64,000 nucleotides of DNA from Pyropia yezoensis (Eukaryota > Rhodophyta > Bangiophyceae > Bangiales > Bangiaceae): the NCBI GenBank assembly GCA_009829735.1, contig CM020619.1, forward strand, positions 19,163,816 to 19,227,815, in the 5' to 3' direction. Numbering within the stretch: the stretch's first letter is position 1; every line of letters begins with the position of its first letter. This document shows positions 18,989 to 30,700 of this stretch, in pieces. Under the pieces are notes generated by a model. That model had not been told where the DNA came from. It worked only from the letters and a program-made list of their open reading frames with translations, and ran no database searches. A program made the translations under genes and the position numbers.

Positions 18989-20213
18989 AGCAAGTTGCGG
19001 GGACAATCGCCCCACCCCCCTGCTCCTTATCATGGGCGTCCAGGTGAGGAAGAAGCACCACTAGTGCCAGGGCCGACTCTTCGGGGCATTGCCAACGCAT
19101 CCACCTTCCAGTCCATCCTGTTGGCCACCCCCCACGCGCACCCGGTCGCTGCCCGCCACGCGGCCGTTGCCCTCTGCCGCGACGCGTTAGAGCCGCCCGC
19201 AACGCGGGCGGCGCTCAATCCTGTCCTCAACCTCGCGGCAGCTGTGCTGGGCACGCTCCTCGAGCGAAGGCCGGGGGCGGCTGCCTGGGCGGCGGCCCCG
19301 GCGCTCACGTCGTTGCGGGCGCCCGCGGTGGGCGAGCCGCCGCCACCGGCTCTGGTGACCGCCATTGCGCGGGTGTCCGCGGGGGTAGGGGTTGGAGTGA
19401 AGATGATGGGGGTGGGGGAAGATGGTGGGATCGTGGGAGCGGAGCTCAACCGTCTACGCGCGGGCGAGGCTGGGTGGGAGTTGCAAGCGTGTGTGGGGGT
19501 GGTGGCGGGCGCCCTCGGCAACAGTGGGGGAGGTCCTCGCCGTGCTGGACGTGGCCGAGTGGGCAGCCGTCGCGCACCGCCCGGTAGCCGCTGGGGTGGT
19601 GGTGGCTGCTGCCGGGTCGGGGTCCGTTCCCGGCGGTGACGGAGACGCCGCCGCCGACGGCGACAGCAGCGGAAACGGTGACATGGTCGACGTTGCGACA
19701 TGGACGGCACTCATTGCGGTCATCACGGCCCGGCTGGCGCGGCTCCGCCAGGTGGCAGGCGGCCGTGAACACCCGTGTCCGGACGGGTGGTGGCCATTCC
19801 CACAGGCGCCGTGGACGCAGTCGACGCGGCGGCCGTCGAGGCGCTCCTCCGCGCACTCGGCCCGATTTCGCTGCCGCCGCCCCAGGTGGCGGCGCCGCGG
19901 GGCGGCCGCCGTGGGGATGCTGCCGCCGTCGCACTGACCGCCCTCGCCGCCACCCGTCACCGCCTTTGTCAGGGGGGGGTGGGGGAGGGGGGCGCCAGAG
20001 CGACAGACGGGATGATGGCGTCGTGCTTCGACGAAACAGACGGCCCCGTAGCCGACTCCGTTGTCGCCTCCGCCTCCACAGCCACCGCTGCCGCCACGCC
20101 GCCACGCGGTGCCAGCTGGTGCGGGATTTCAAGCCTCAGCTGGCGATCGCGGCGGGCACCGCGTCGGCGGTGTCGGCCGCGGACCGTTTCCTGCGGACAA
20201 TAACCTGGTTTTT
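18989..20213 (+). CDS. coding-like region, helical Ala-rich protein of unknown function (copy 1)
   Basis: Plus-strand translation looks protein-like but shifts frame more than once: one frame to about 19525 (ANASTFQSILLATPHAHPVA, ALNPVLNLAAAVLGTLLERR), a second to about 19770 (VGEVLAVLDVAEWAAVAHRP, ATWTALIAVITARLARLRQV), then back to the first (VDAVDAAAVEALLRALG). The shifts sit at homopolymers, and the second copy of the locus has different run lengths there, so sequencing error is likely. The composition suggests stacked helices as in HEAT/ARM proteins, but no family is recognised. The 5' end may have been cut by the retroelement insertions, which end at about 18988. Confidence 0.4.
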
Positions 20214-21633
20214 ATGCTGGTTAATTGGCCCGGGAAACACACATTGCTGGCCAGGAAACGCCCAGGAAACCCTCTCAATGAGACAACGAATCGATCACGG
20301 AAAGCCGCATGATAGAGTGCACGAATGCAGAGAACATGACGTATTCTGTCCTCGGGAGCATCTCTGATGTAAGAATGCGGCAATGATGTCACGATCCAGC
20401 ACTGACGGTTCGGTTGCACAGAACGTCCCGAATGCGCTCCGGAGAAACGCCCCGACACGACGACGGGCTGTCCGAACGCGGCGGGACGCGCATAGATCCG
20501 ACACCCGGGCATTCCGGGCTCGGGCATTCGTCAGGTTCAGATCCGGCGAGACGTTGCAGGCGAAGCGATAGGAGTATCCAGCATGCGTCAGGTTGAGAGT
20601 AGATCAATGGATAGGATGACTTGTAAGCACCTCTCTTCGTCATGGACTTGACTTAAATGAGACTAGTACGGTTGGACTTCATCTTGGGACGTGTAGTATT
20701 GAGAAAGCGTTTCCTGAAATTTCAACTACCTTTCCTGGCTATGATAACTTATCGACCGCAAGTCGCTCAGAAAGACGATTTGGAGAGGGATTGTGACACA
20801 AATGTGTCACAATCCCTCGATGTCATCGAGAAATTGTCCCAACGTGGCTGACACGTGCACGATACCACTACTCCTCTGCGGTGGCCGAGACGCTCTGGGC
20901 GTCGCGCGTGTGTGCCGCGCGTCCGACGAGCGCGGTTGACCGAGGCGGCCACGTTCCCCCTCCCCCGTGCGGTTGGCGCGTGCCCCCCCCCCCCCCTCGA
21001 TTCTCCCCCCGCCCCCCGCCACCGACCTGGCCCCTTCTTGCAGCGACTCGTCATGGCGGTAATGTCCCCGCCGACTGTGGGGTTTTGCCGCGACTGACGC
21101 CGCGTCCTTTGTGTCCGAACGGCGGAGGACTGGGGGGGGTTGGGGGGGTGTGGGGGTTGCAGCCCCGCAGACGTCATAAGGGGGGGCGTCAATGGTGAGG
21201 GCCGGCGTCATCAGCAGCTCTCGGTTGGGGAGGAATCCATCTCTGGCGGAGCGTTGCTCCTGATGATTCCCGCCTGTGGCGCGCCTGTCGCCTCTGTCGT
21301 CGCGTCCCGCCATGCGCTTCGTATCTGACGTTACAGCTTTTTTTTTTTCCGTACGTGACGGCGTGGATGGCCCCGCGTGTTGTTGCCATTGTCGGTTGGG
21401 GCCCTTTTTTTTTTTCTTTTATTTGCGCGTGTGTCTGCGCCGCTCACATGGCATGTGTATCGCGGGATTCGTATTACCTTGGGCGGGCTGCTCTATTGGC
21501 TCAACCGGCTGTTGGGACGGTATGTGTGTGTGTGCGTGTGTGTGTGTGCGGTTTTGTTTTCACGGGAGGGCAAACACAGCACCGCTCCCCCGGCGGGGAC
21601 CGGGCCTCCTCCGCCCCTGAGAACGCCCTGTCC
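20214..21633. other. intergenic stretch upstream of PAN3 (copy 1)
   Basis: No convincing gene. It is less GC-rich than its neighbours from 20590 to 20860 and holds a 34-bp perfect palindrome at 20785-20818. Further on are C runs (20988-21000), T runs (21342-21350 and 21406-21415) and a TG repeat (about 21522-21549) just before PAN3. Confidence 0.6.
20785..20818. repeat. 34-bp perfect palindrome
   Basis: Arms of 16 bp (GAGGGATTGTGACACA and its reverse complement) around AA. Repeated at 28650-28683 in the duplicated copy. It could be a protein-binding dyad or the core of a very small inverted-repeat element. Confidence 0.85.
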
Positions 21634-22776
21634 ATGGCCCAGCTAGTCGGCCGCCCCTCGGCGCTTGCCGCCGAGTTTGTCCCCCGCTCCGCGGGGCGGG
21701 GGGGCGGGGGGGTGGTGGTGGGGGGGGGGGGGGGGGAGGGCGGGGGTCCCCCGCACCCACGTCGCCCGTGTCGTCGCAGCGGCTGTCGCCGCCGCCGCTG
21801 ACCCGGCAACGGGGGATGGCGTCACCCTCGGCTGGTGGCGACGCTGCTGCCGCCGCCGCTGCCGGGGGTGGAGGGGGCACCACTCGATCCTCCCCCGCCG
21901 CTGCGGCGCTCGCCAGCAGTCGCTGGCAGCGGCTGGCCAACGCGCCCGAGTTTGTCCCCGGCTCTTCCCCATCGGCGGGTGGCAGCGCATCTCCCTCCGT
22001 CGTCTCAGCCGCCGCGCCCACCGCCACCACCACTGCCACCGCCACCACCGCTGCGGCTTCCTCCACCCGCGACGCGACGGGGGGGGGACGGCGACGACGG
22101 CGACGACGGCGCGGCACGCCCCCCCACAAACGGCAGCCTACGCGCTGACCCGGCAGCAGGGGTCCCTTGAGAAGGAACGGCGCCAGCCAGCTGTGCACCA
22201 CCCACCGCCATCGTCGTCGGCGGCGACGGTCGAATTCCGGCGGGGGCTCGCGTCTGCGTTTGGCAAGGCGCCGCCCCCCCCGCGGCCGTCGCCTACGCCA
22301 ACCCCGCCGCCGCGGGAAGTGCCGCCGCTGCTGCCGCCGCCGGCACCCGCCAGCACCGTCGCCGCCGTGCCGCCAACCCCCGTTGCGACAACGCCGACCA
22401 AGGCGTCGATCAACAGCCGCGGGGGGTGTGGCCAGGGCCACGTCTTTGGTCAACCGTCTGGTGCACCGTTGATGCCGTACCAGCATCACCAGGTGGCGCG
22501 CCAGCTGGCAGTGGGGGGGGAGTTTGGGGGATCTGCTTCGGTACAAACCGGCTTTTTCGGCAGTGGTGGCAGCCGTGGGAGCAGCGGTGGTGGCAGCGGC
22601 GGCGGTCGCGGCGGTGGTGGCAATAGCAGCCGCAGTACGGGCCATTTGGGTGTCCTGGTCGGGGGCAATAGCGCGTTTCCCCCTCTCCCCAGCGCAGCGG
22701 CCGAGTCCACCCGCCCGGCCCCCGTACCAGCAGGCGGTGGCCGTGGCGGCTATGGCGGCTACGGCCCTGGTGTGAT

Positions 22777-22839
<63 letters not shown>

Positions 22840-24304
22840 CCAGCATCAACAGCAGCAGCAGCAGCAGCAGCAACACCAGCAGCAGCAGCAGCAGCAACAC
22901 CAGCAGCAGCAGCAGCAGCAACAACACCAGCACTTGAATGCGGGGGTGGGTTGCTTGGCCCCGGTCGACTCGCTTGCCATTCTCCGCGCAGGCGCAGGCC
23001 TTTACACGAACCCCGACGGGCGGGAGGACGCCCGTCGAGATGCGTCCCTACTCCTCTCTACCGCCCCGCCGGGCACCGTGCCAGAAGCGGTGCACCATTA
23101 CTATGGGCTGCTGCCGTTGGAGGCTGATCCGGCCTCTCCCGCTGCGGCGCCGCGGTCCAGCACCGGTGGTCCGCCGTCGGTTGTGTACAAGGCGGTCTCC
23201 ACCGTCGACGGCCTAGGGTACGTGCTACGAAGGTACCTCGGTGCACCGCCCGCCCGCGGCGAGGCCATCGTCGCGGCGGTGGAGTCATGGAAGCGCATTC
23301 GCCACCCTGGGGTGGTGGCGCTCCGTGAGGCGTTTACTAGCCGCGCGTTTGCGCTGACACGGTCGCCACTGCCAGCTGCCAACGAGCTAGTTTTTGCCTA
23401 CGAGCTGCACCCGCGCGCTGAGACGCTGCGGGCTGCGTTGCTAGCGCCCCAGCACCTGTCGTCCCTCCACGCGGTGGACAGTCCCCTCTCCGAGACGGCT
23501 GTGTGGTCGCTGACGATTCAGTTGTTGACGACGGTGGCGGCTGTCCACGGGGCGGGCCTCGTCCTCCGCACCGCCCTCTCCCCCGACGGGGTGCTGGTGA
23601 CGGGCCGCCATCGGGTGCGGATTGGGCGTCTAGCCGAGGCGGACGCCTTTGACGCTGATGGCGGCGCGCTGGACCACGCGGCGGGCAGCCCACGGCTTGC
23701 GGCACTGCAGCGGGAGGACCTAGTAAATCTCGGCCGCATCGTCGGCGCACTTGTGAGCCGCGGGCCCGCCGCGGGCGCCGCCGATGGTGCCCGTCGAGCG
23801 CCTGAGCTGACCCGCCTGGTGGCGCTGCTGGTCGGCGGCTCGGTCCGGACGACCATCACAGAGGTGCTGGCGTTTGTGGGCCCGCGCATGGCCGTCGAAT
23901 CGGCGGCGGTGTGGGCGCACGCAGACGCGACGGCGGCGACCCTGCACCAAGAGTACGACGCGAGCCGGCTGCTGCGGCTCTCCTCCCTACTCGGCTTCAT
24001 CAACGAGCGTGCCGACGACGCGTCGGCGACTGCGGGCGGCAACGCGGCGTGGTCCGAGACCGCTGATCGCTATCTTCTCAAGTTGTTTCGGGATTATGTG
24101 TTTCACCAGGTGGACGCGGACGGGCGACCTCTGCTCGACTTTGCCCACGTGATGGAGTGCCTGAGCCGCCTGGACGTGGGCTCCCCCGAGACGGTGCTGC
24201 TGAGCTCCCGTGATGGCGCGGCGCTGATCCTGGCGTCCTACGCGGAGCTGCAGCGCTGCCTGCGGACGTCTTTGGAGGACCTACGCGTGCGGTCACGGCC
24301 ATGA
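21634..24304 (+). CDS. PAN3: PAN3-like pseudokinase subunit of the PAN2-PAN3 deadenylase (copy 1)
   Basis: The C-terminal ~450 residues show the PAN3 order: a degenerate kinase fold (VYKAVSTVDGLGYVLRRYLG, SWKRIRHPGVVALREAF, LSPDGVLVTGRHRVRIGRL) and the knob domain (WSETADRYLLKLFRDYVF, DGRPLLDFAHVMECLSRLD). PAN3 dimers bind PAN2 and poly(A)/PABP to trim mRNA tails in the cytoplasm. The start at 21634 is chosen because it opens with a PAM2-like PABP-binding motif (RPSALAAEFVPRS); a second one (QRLANAPEFVPGSS) lies downstream in another frame. Between them is a run of ~16 G, and before the kinase part a run of 9 G, so the copy is split over three frames, probably by miscounted homopolymers. A Gln/His tract at 22777-22933 precedes the kinase domain. 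No CCCH finger was seen. Confidence 0.9.
22777..22933 (+). repeat. CAG/CAA repeat coding for a Gln/His tract in PAN3 (copy 1)
   Basis: About 50 codons of CAG with interspersed CAA and CAC/CAT. The longest pure run is about 20 CAG. It looks the same length in the second copy (30638-30794), which would be unusual for two independently evolving loci. Confidence 0.95.
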
Positions 24305-25232
24305 TGTTGACCTTGATGACGCTAGTTGGCGGTCATTGGGGGGTACGCGCCTCTGCTCGGATGGGGTTCCGCTGTGGATGTGCGTGCGGCCAGAGCATGA
24401 AACAAAAACCACGAAACTGCGTCAGGTGCCGTCCGCTCCCTCGGGCCACGGGCCACATGCACACCACACACCCGGCTGATACACACCGGCTGCGGTTGTA
24501 GTGGCAGATGGTGGCCGCGCATCATGGGCGGCTTGGACCGTAGTTTGCGTGACAGTCAGTGGAGCGTCCTACGCCAGTTCGCCCATCGCGTGCCCCCGCT
24601 CCAGCATTTCCCCGTTTGCCTGCGGCTTCTGGCGTGAGAGATTGGCGGGGTGCCCAGTGCACCGCGCAGACAGCCAGAGAAGAAACTCTGCTAGAAAGCC
24701 CGCGTCACCGACCTTCCGCTGAGGATACGGGTGCGGCACAGCATGCTGGCAGCCAGCGCACACGGTTTCAGGCGCGACCAGGGTTCCCGCCAATGCCTTC
24801 CTTCCCCATCGGTGGCTGGGTCCCTCCGTGTCCGTGCCGTAGCGCTTGATCAGAAAAGGGCGCCGTCTGCACGCTACAATGCGTTGGAAGGCGCCTTTCA
24901 CCTTGGTATTTGCATGTACAGTACTCCGGTGTTTACTGTTCAGTACATGTAATAGAGATTACTGTACATACATATACGCGTCCGGTTTTCGGCACCTTGA
25001 GCAGGGCAGCGCGGCCGATCCAACAATCGAGTCGCAGTGTGCTTGGCCCTGCTACTCGCCCCCTCCCCTAACCCGTCGCCTTCCACCGCCCATCCCCGAC
25101 CATCGTCGTCTCTTCTGCACCCTGCTTCCCCACTCCCCCTAACCCGGACTGCGTGACGCCCACCGGTCCGGCCGTCCTTCATCCCTCGCTCCTTCCTCTC
25201 CCTCTCCCTCCCAGCCCCCTCCGCCACCCACC
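24305..25232. promoter_or_regulatory. PAN3 to lumen-protein spacer with GTAC cluster (copy 1)
   Basis: 928 bp without a gene. At 24916-24967 there are four GTAC cores (24916, 24921, 24943, 24964) in a locally AT-rich patch about 270 bp before the next start codon, a candidate promoter. GTAC is the core of SBP-type sites such as the copper-response element of Chlamydomonas; relevance here is inference. Confidence 0.35.
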
Positions 25233-26591
25233 ATGGCGTTTGTATCGGCGCCCCTGCCGGCGCGGGCGGCTGCCGCCGCTCGCCAGCCGGCCACGCCCGT
25301 CATGACGGCTCGGCCCGGCCGGGCAGCGGCCACTGCCGCCGCCGCGGCCGCGGCGGTGCTGCTTGCCACGTCCCTGCCATCGCTGTAGGTTGGTGGGGTG
25401 TGCAGGCTCCCCCCCTCTTGTGCCCCCCCGCTCTCGAGCCCGCCTGACGCCCTTGAGCTCCCGCGCACCCACCGTGTGGGCACCACCCGGCGGCAGCGGC
25501 AGCGGCAGCGGCGGCCGCGGCGGCTCCCGGCCGCCTTGGCGGGCGCACCTGCCCGCCTGCTTTCCCCGCCCCTCCATCCATCATCCCTTCTCGATTGCCA
25601 GTGCTAACTGGCGTGCGTCGGTGGTCGTGTTTTTTGCCCGTGGGGTGCCAACTTTCTTTCCCTCCCCCCCCCTCTTCCTCCCTACTTGGCCCCGCTGCAC
25701 TGTTCCTCCCCCTGTCTGGCACCCCGCCTTGGACTCGACTTGTGGGGCGGTGTCCATACAGAGCGGCTATCTCGTCTGCACCGTGCGTTGCAGGTGAGGG
25801 CGCTGGCTGTGCCGAAGTTGCCGAGGAGAACCCGCTGGTCAAGCGGCTGCAAGAGCAGAGCCGGAAAAACAAGGACGTGAATGACCAGGCCATGCTTGAG
25901 CAATATTGGAAGAAGGGGTACGCACGAGGTGGAGGTGGCCTGGAGGTTCCCCGCGGCTTCTGCTGGAAGAGGTGGAGAGACCCGCGAAGGGGACAGACGG
26001 AGGGGGCGGAGCCGTGGGGGGTGGGGCCGAGGGGGGTGGCGTGGGGGGGGCTTGAACGCACCGTGTGCATGCGCGGTGTCATGGCGACAGCGTGTGGTGG
26101 GGTGGGCGCGGTGTGCGTTGTGCGGGCGTGGGGCGGTGGGCTGAGTGCTGCGTGCGCTGGGCGGCCGATGCTGACGCCTGGACTTGCGTGCGTGCTGTGG
26201 CTTGTTTTCCTTGTTCTCGCGCACGCCTGGCGTCGCCTCCCTCCTCCACCCGCTGGCTCCCATCGGCTGCCGCTCCCGCCGTTGATGGCACCCCTTTGCG
26301 CCCGTACCCTTTCTACCTCTGATGACGGACACTGGTGGCGGTATCCCTCTGCGTTTTGCGGCCGCCTGTGTCAATGGGACGTTGCCCTCCGTCACCCCCC
26401 GCCCTTCCCACGTCCTTCCTCTTTCCCCCCTCCCTCCCTTCGACTGTTCATCAACAGCTACAATTCTTATTTCTCTTTTGGCTACAACCAGCAGTTACAA
26501 AAAGGACGAGGCGACAGGCAAGTGGTCGCTCGTTACACCCGACAACCCCATCGCCAAGTTGGTGCCCAAGCCCAACTCCATTGGCAAGTAG
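25233..26591 (+). CDS. plastid-targeted thylakoid-lumen protein, three exons (copy 1)
   Basis: Exons 25233-25384, 25762-25917 and 26458-26591, with GT...AG introns whose phases agree (both phase 2). The start sits in CCACCATGG. The N-terminus MAFVSAPLPARAAAAARQP has the early Phe of red-algal transit peptides, followed by an Ala-rich hydrophobic stretch (AAAAAAAVLLATSLPSLAA) and a possible lumenal cleavage site after SSAPCVA. The mature part is small and charged (NPLVKRLQEQSRKNKDVND). In this copy exon 3 has one extra A in an A run compared with 34327-34459, so the frame holds only if a nearer splice acceptor is used; the second copy is probably right. Its weak likeness to PsaN-type proteins is only a suggestion. 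Confidence 0.65.
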
Positions 26592-26918
26592 GGGGCGTCT
26601 TGGGGAGGGGGCGGCTGCGGCATGCTGCGCACACGCTTGGGTCTCGCTGGTGCTCCTGTGCACCGCTCTTGTCTTTTTCTGGGAAATGTATTGTTCATTG
26701 CGCCTCTTTGTTTTCCCTTGTGTGCTGTCGCGGGGTGGGGCTATATTGCTACTGTATCAGACACCGGCGCCGTTCCTTTTTTGTGTCTTTCTTTGCTGCC
26801 GTCTTCCCTCCCTCCTCGTCACGGCGTTGCGCCCTGGACCGCGACGATGTCTCCCATGATATCGTCACGAAAGCAGACGGAGAGAAACGACAGGCAAGCT
26901 GGATCTATGTACACATCC
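26592..26918. other. 3' region of the lumen-protein gene, cut by the gap
   Basis: Pyrimidine-rich 3' flank, no gene seen. It stops at the N run; the same sequence continues in the second copy past 34785. Confidence 0.6.
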
Positions 26919-27418
26919 NNNNNNNNNNNNNNNNNNNNNNNNNNNNNNNNNNNNNNNNNNNNNNNNNNNNNNNNNNNNNNNNNNNNNNNNNNNNNNNNNN
27001 NNNNNNNNNNNNNNNNNNNNNNNNNNNNNNNNNNNNNNNNNNNNNNNNNNNNNNNNNNNNNNNNNNNNNNNNNNNNNNNNNNNNNNNNNNNNNNNNNNNN
27101 NNNNNNNNNNNNNNNNNNNNNNNNNNNNNNNNNNNNNNNNNNNNNNNNNNNNNNNNNNNNNNNNNNNNNNNNNNNNNNNNNNNNNNNNNNNNNNNNNNNN
27201 NNNNNNNNNNNNNNNNNNNNNNNNNNNNNNNNNNNNNNNNNNNNNNNNNNNNNNNNNNNNNNNNNNNNNNNNNNNNNNNNNNNNNNNNNNNNNNNNNNNN
27301 NNNNNNNNNNNNNNNNNNNNNNNNNNNNNNNNNNNNNNNNNNNNNNNNNNNNNNNNNNNNNNNNNNNNNNNNNNNNNNNNNNNNNNNNNNNNNNNNNNNN
27401 NNNNNNNNNNNNNNNNNN
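26919..27418. other. assembly gap, 500 N
   Basis: Exactly 500 N, an arbitrary scaffold gap size. The sequence to its left (19555-26918) and right (27419-34785) is the same 7.36 kb, as when two overlapping contig ends are placed end to end. Confidence 0.99.
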
Positions 27419-28092
27419 CCGAGTGGGCAGCCGTCGCGCACCGCCCGGTAGCCGCTGGGGTGGTGGTGGCTGCTGCCGGGTCGGGGTCCGTTCCCGGCGG
27501 TGACGGAGACGCCGCCGCCGACGGCGACAGCAGCGGAAACGGTGACATGGTCGACGTTGCGACATGGACGGCACTCATTGCGGTCATCACGGCCCGGCTG
27601 GCGCGGCTCCGCCAGGTGGCAGGCGGCCCGTGAAACACCCCGGTCCCGGACGGGTGGTGGCCATTTCCCACAGGCGCCGTGGACGCAGTCGACGCGGCGG
27701 CCGTCGAGGCGCTCCTCCGCGCACTCGCCCGATTTCGCTGCCGCCGCCCCAGGTGGCGGCGCCGCGGGGCGGCCGCCGTGGGGATGCTGCCGCCGTCGCA
27801 CTGACCGCCCTCGCCGCCACCCGTCACCGCCTTTGTCAGGGGGGGGGGGAGGGGGCGCCAGAGCGACAGACGGGATGATGGCGTCGTGCTTCGACGAAAC
27901 AGACGCCCCGTAGCCGACTCCGTTGTCGCCTCCGCCTCCACAGCCACCGCTGCCGCCACGCCGCCACGCGGTGCCAGCTGGTGCGGGATTTCAAAGCCTC
28001 AGCTGGCGATCGCGGCGGGCACCGCGTCGGCGGTGTCGGCCGCGGACCGTTTCCTGCGGACAATAAAACCTGGTTTTTATGCTGCTGGTTAA
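27419..28092 (+). CDS. coding-like helical protein, 3' part (copy 2)
   Basis: The same region as 19555-20215, beginning at the gap edge. Run lengths differ from copy 1 around 27629-27670 and 27838-27850, so the frames break in other places. The conserved C-terminal segment reads KPQLAIAAGTASAVSAADRF. Confidence 0.4.
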
Positions 28093-29493
28093 TTGGCCGG
28101 GAAACACACATTGCTGGCCAGGAAACGCCCAGGAAACCCTCTCAATGAGACAACGAATCGATCACGGAAAGCCGCATGATAGAGTGCACGAATGCAGAGA
28201 ACATGACGTATTCTGTCCTCGGGAGCATCTCTGATGTAAGAATGCGGCAATGATGTCACGATCCAGCACTGACGGTTCGGTTGCACAGAACGTCCCGAAT
28301 GCGCTCCGGAAAACGCCCCGACACGACGACGGCTGTCCGAACGCGGCGGGACGCGCATAGATCCGACACCCGGGCATTCCGGGCTCGGGCATTCGTCAGG
28401 TTCAGATCCGGCGAGACGTTGCAGGCGAAGCGATAGGAGTATCCAGCATGCGTCAGGTTGAGAGTAGATCAATGGATAGGATGACTTGTAAGCACCTCTC
28501 TTCGTCATGGACTTGACTTAAATGAGACTAGTACGGTTGGACTTCATCTTGGGACGTGTAGTATTGAGAAAGCGTTTCCTGAAATTTCAACTACCTTTCC
28601 TGGCTATGATAACTTATCGACCGCAAGTCGCTCAGAAAGACGATTTGGAGAGGGATTGTGACACAAATGTGTCACAATCCCTCGATGTCATCGAGAAATT
28701 GTCCCAACGTGGCTGACACGTGCACGATACCACTACTCCTCTGCGGTGGCCGAGACGCTCTGGGCGTCGCGCGTGTGTGCCGCGCGTCCGACGAGCGCGG
28801 TTGACCGAGGCGGCCACGTTCCCCCTCCCCGTGCGGTTGGCGCGTGCCCCCCCCCCCCCCCTCGATTCTCCCCCCGCCCCCGCCACCGACCTGGCCCCTT
28901 CTTGCAGCGACTCGTCATGGCGGTAATGTCCCCGCCGACTGTGGGGTTTTGCCGCGACTGACGCCGCGTCCTTTGTGTCCGAACGGCGGAGGACTGGGGG
29001 GGTTGGGGGGTGTGGGGGTTGCAGCCCCGCAGACGTCATAAGGGGGGCGTCAATGGTGAGGGCCGGCGTCATCAGCAGCTCTCGGTTGGGGAGGAATCCA
29101 TCTCTGGCGGAGCGTTGCTCCTGATGATTCCCGCCTGTGGCGCGCCTGTCGCCTCTGTCGTCGCGTCCCGCCATGCGCTTCGTATCTGACGTTACAGCTT
29201 TTTTTTTTTCCGTACGTGACGGCGTGGATGGCCCCGCGTGTTGTTGCCATTGTCGGTTGGGGCCCTTTTTTTTTTCTTTTATTTGCGCGTGTGTCTGCGC
29301 CGCTCACATGGCATGTGTATCGCGGGATTCGTATTACCTTGGGCGGGCTGCTCTATTGGCTCAACCGGCTGTTGGGACGGTATGTGTGTGTGTGCGTGTG
29401 TGTGTGTGCGGTTTTGTTTTCACGGGAGGGCAAACACAGCACCGCTCCCCCGGCGGGGACCGGGCCTCCTCCGCCCCTGAGAACGCCCTGTCC
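28093..29493. other. intergenic stretch upstream of PAN3 (copy 2)
   Basis: Copy of 20214-21633 including the 34-bp palindrome (28650-28683), T runs and TG repeat. No gene seen. Confidence 0.6.
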
Positions 29494-30637
29494 ATGGCCC
29501 AGCTAGTCGGCCGCCCCTCGGCGCTTGCCGCCGAGTTTGTCCCCCGCTCCGCGGGGCGGGGGGGCGGGGGGGTGGTGGTGGGGGGGGGGGGGGGGGAGGG
29601 CGGGGGTCCCCCGCACCCACGTCGCCCGTGTCGTCGCAGCGGCTGTCGCCGCCGCCGCTGACCCGGCAACGGGGGATGGCGTCACCCTCGGCTGGTGGCG
29701 ACGCTGCTGCCGCCGCCGCTGCCGGGGGTGGAGGGGGCACCACTCGATCCTCCCCCGCCGCTGCGGCGCTCGCCAGCAGTCGCTGGCAGCGGCTGGCCAA
29801 CGCGCCCGAGTTTGTCCCCGGCTCTTCCCCATCGGCGGGTGGCAGCGCATCTCCCTCCGTCGTCTCAGCCGCCGCGCCCACCGCCACCACCACTGCCACC
29901 GCCACCACCGCTGCGGCTTCCTCCACCCGCGACGCGACGGGGGGGGGGACGGCGACGACGGCGACGACGGCGCGGCACGCCCCCCCACAAACGGCAGCCT
30001 ACGCGCTGACCCGGCAGCAGGGGTCCCTTGAGAAGGAACGGCGCCAGCCAGCTGTGCACCACCCACCGCCATCGTCGTCGGCGGCGACGGTCGAATTCCG
30101 GCGGGGGCTCGCGTCTGCGTTTGGCAAGGCGCCGCCCCCCCCGCGGCCGTCGCCTACGCCAACCCCGCCGCCGCGGGAAGTGCCGCCGCTGCTGCCGCCG
30201 CCGGCACCCGCCAGCACCGTCGCCGCCGTGCCGCCAACCCCCGTTGCGACAACGCCGACCAAGGCGTCGATCAACAGCCGCGGGGGGTGTGGCCAGGGCC
30301 ACGTCTTTGGTCAACCGTCTGGTGCACCGTTGATGCCGTACCAGCATCACCAGGTGGCGCGCCAGCTGGCAGTGGGGGGGGAGTTTGGGGGATCTGCTTC
30401 GGTACAAACCGGCTTTTTCGGCAGTGGTGGCAGCCGTGGGAGCAGCGGTGGTGGCAGCGGCGGCGGTCGCGGCGGTGGTGGCAATAGCAGCCGCAGTACG
30501 GGCCATTTGGGTGTCCTGGTCGGGGGCAATAGCGCGTTTCCCCCTCTCCCCAGCGCAGCGGCCGAGTCCACCCGCCCGGCCCCCGTACCAGCAGGCGGTG
30601 GCCGTGGCGGCTATGGCGGCTACGGCCCTGGTGTGAT

Positions 30638-30700
<63 letters not shown>

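Larger units (their letters stand above)
19555..26918. repeat. left copy of a 7.36-kb duplicated host segment
   Basis: Aligns end to end with 27419-34785, and the differences noticed are nearly all single-base changes in homopolymer runs. Left copy ends at the N gap and right copy begins at it, which points to a false duplication. Confidence 0.95.

Noticed and set aside
21560-22933. Minus-strand 457-codon ORF with a poly-Leu start (also 29865-30794)
   Set aside because: It is the complement of the PAN3 CAG tract and Ala/Arg-rich coding sequence; no domain is visible and PAN3 explains the DNA.
25595-27451. ORF running through the N gap (also 26622-27503, 26819-27574, 26865-27959)
   Set aside because: The central third is undetermined bases translated as X; the real content is exons and introns of the lumen-protein gene.
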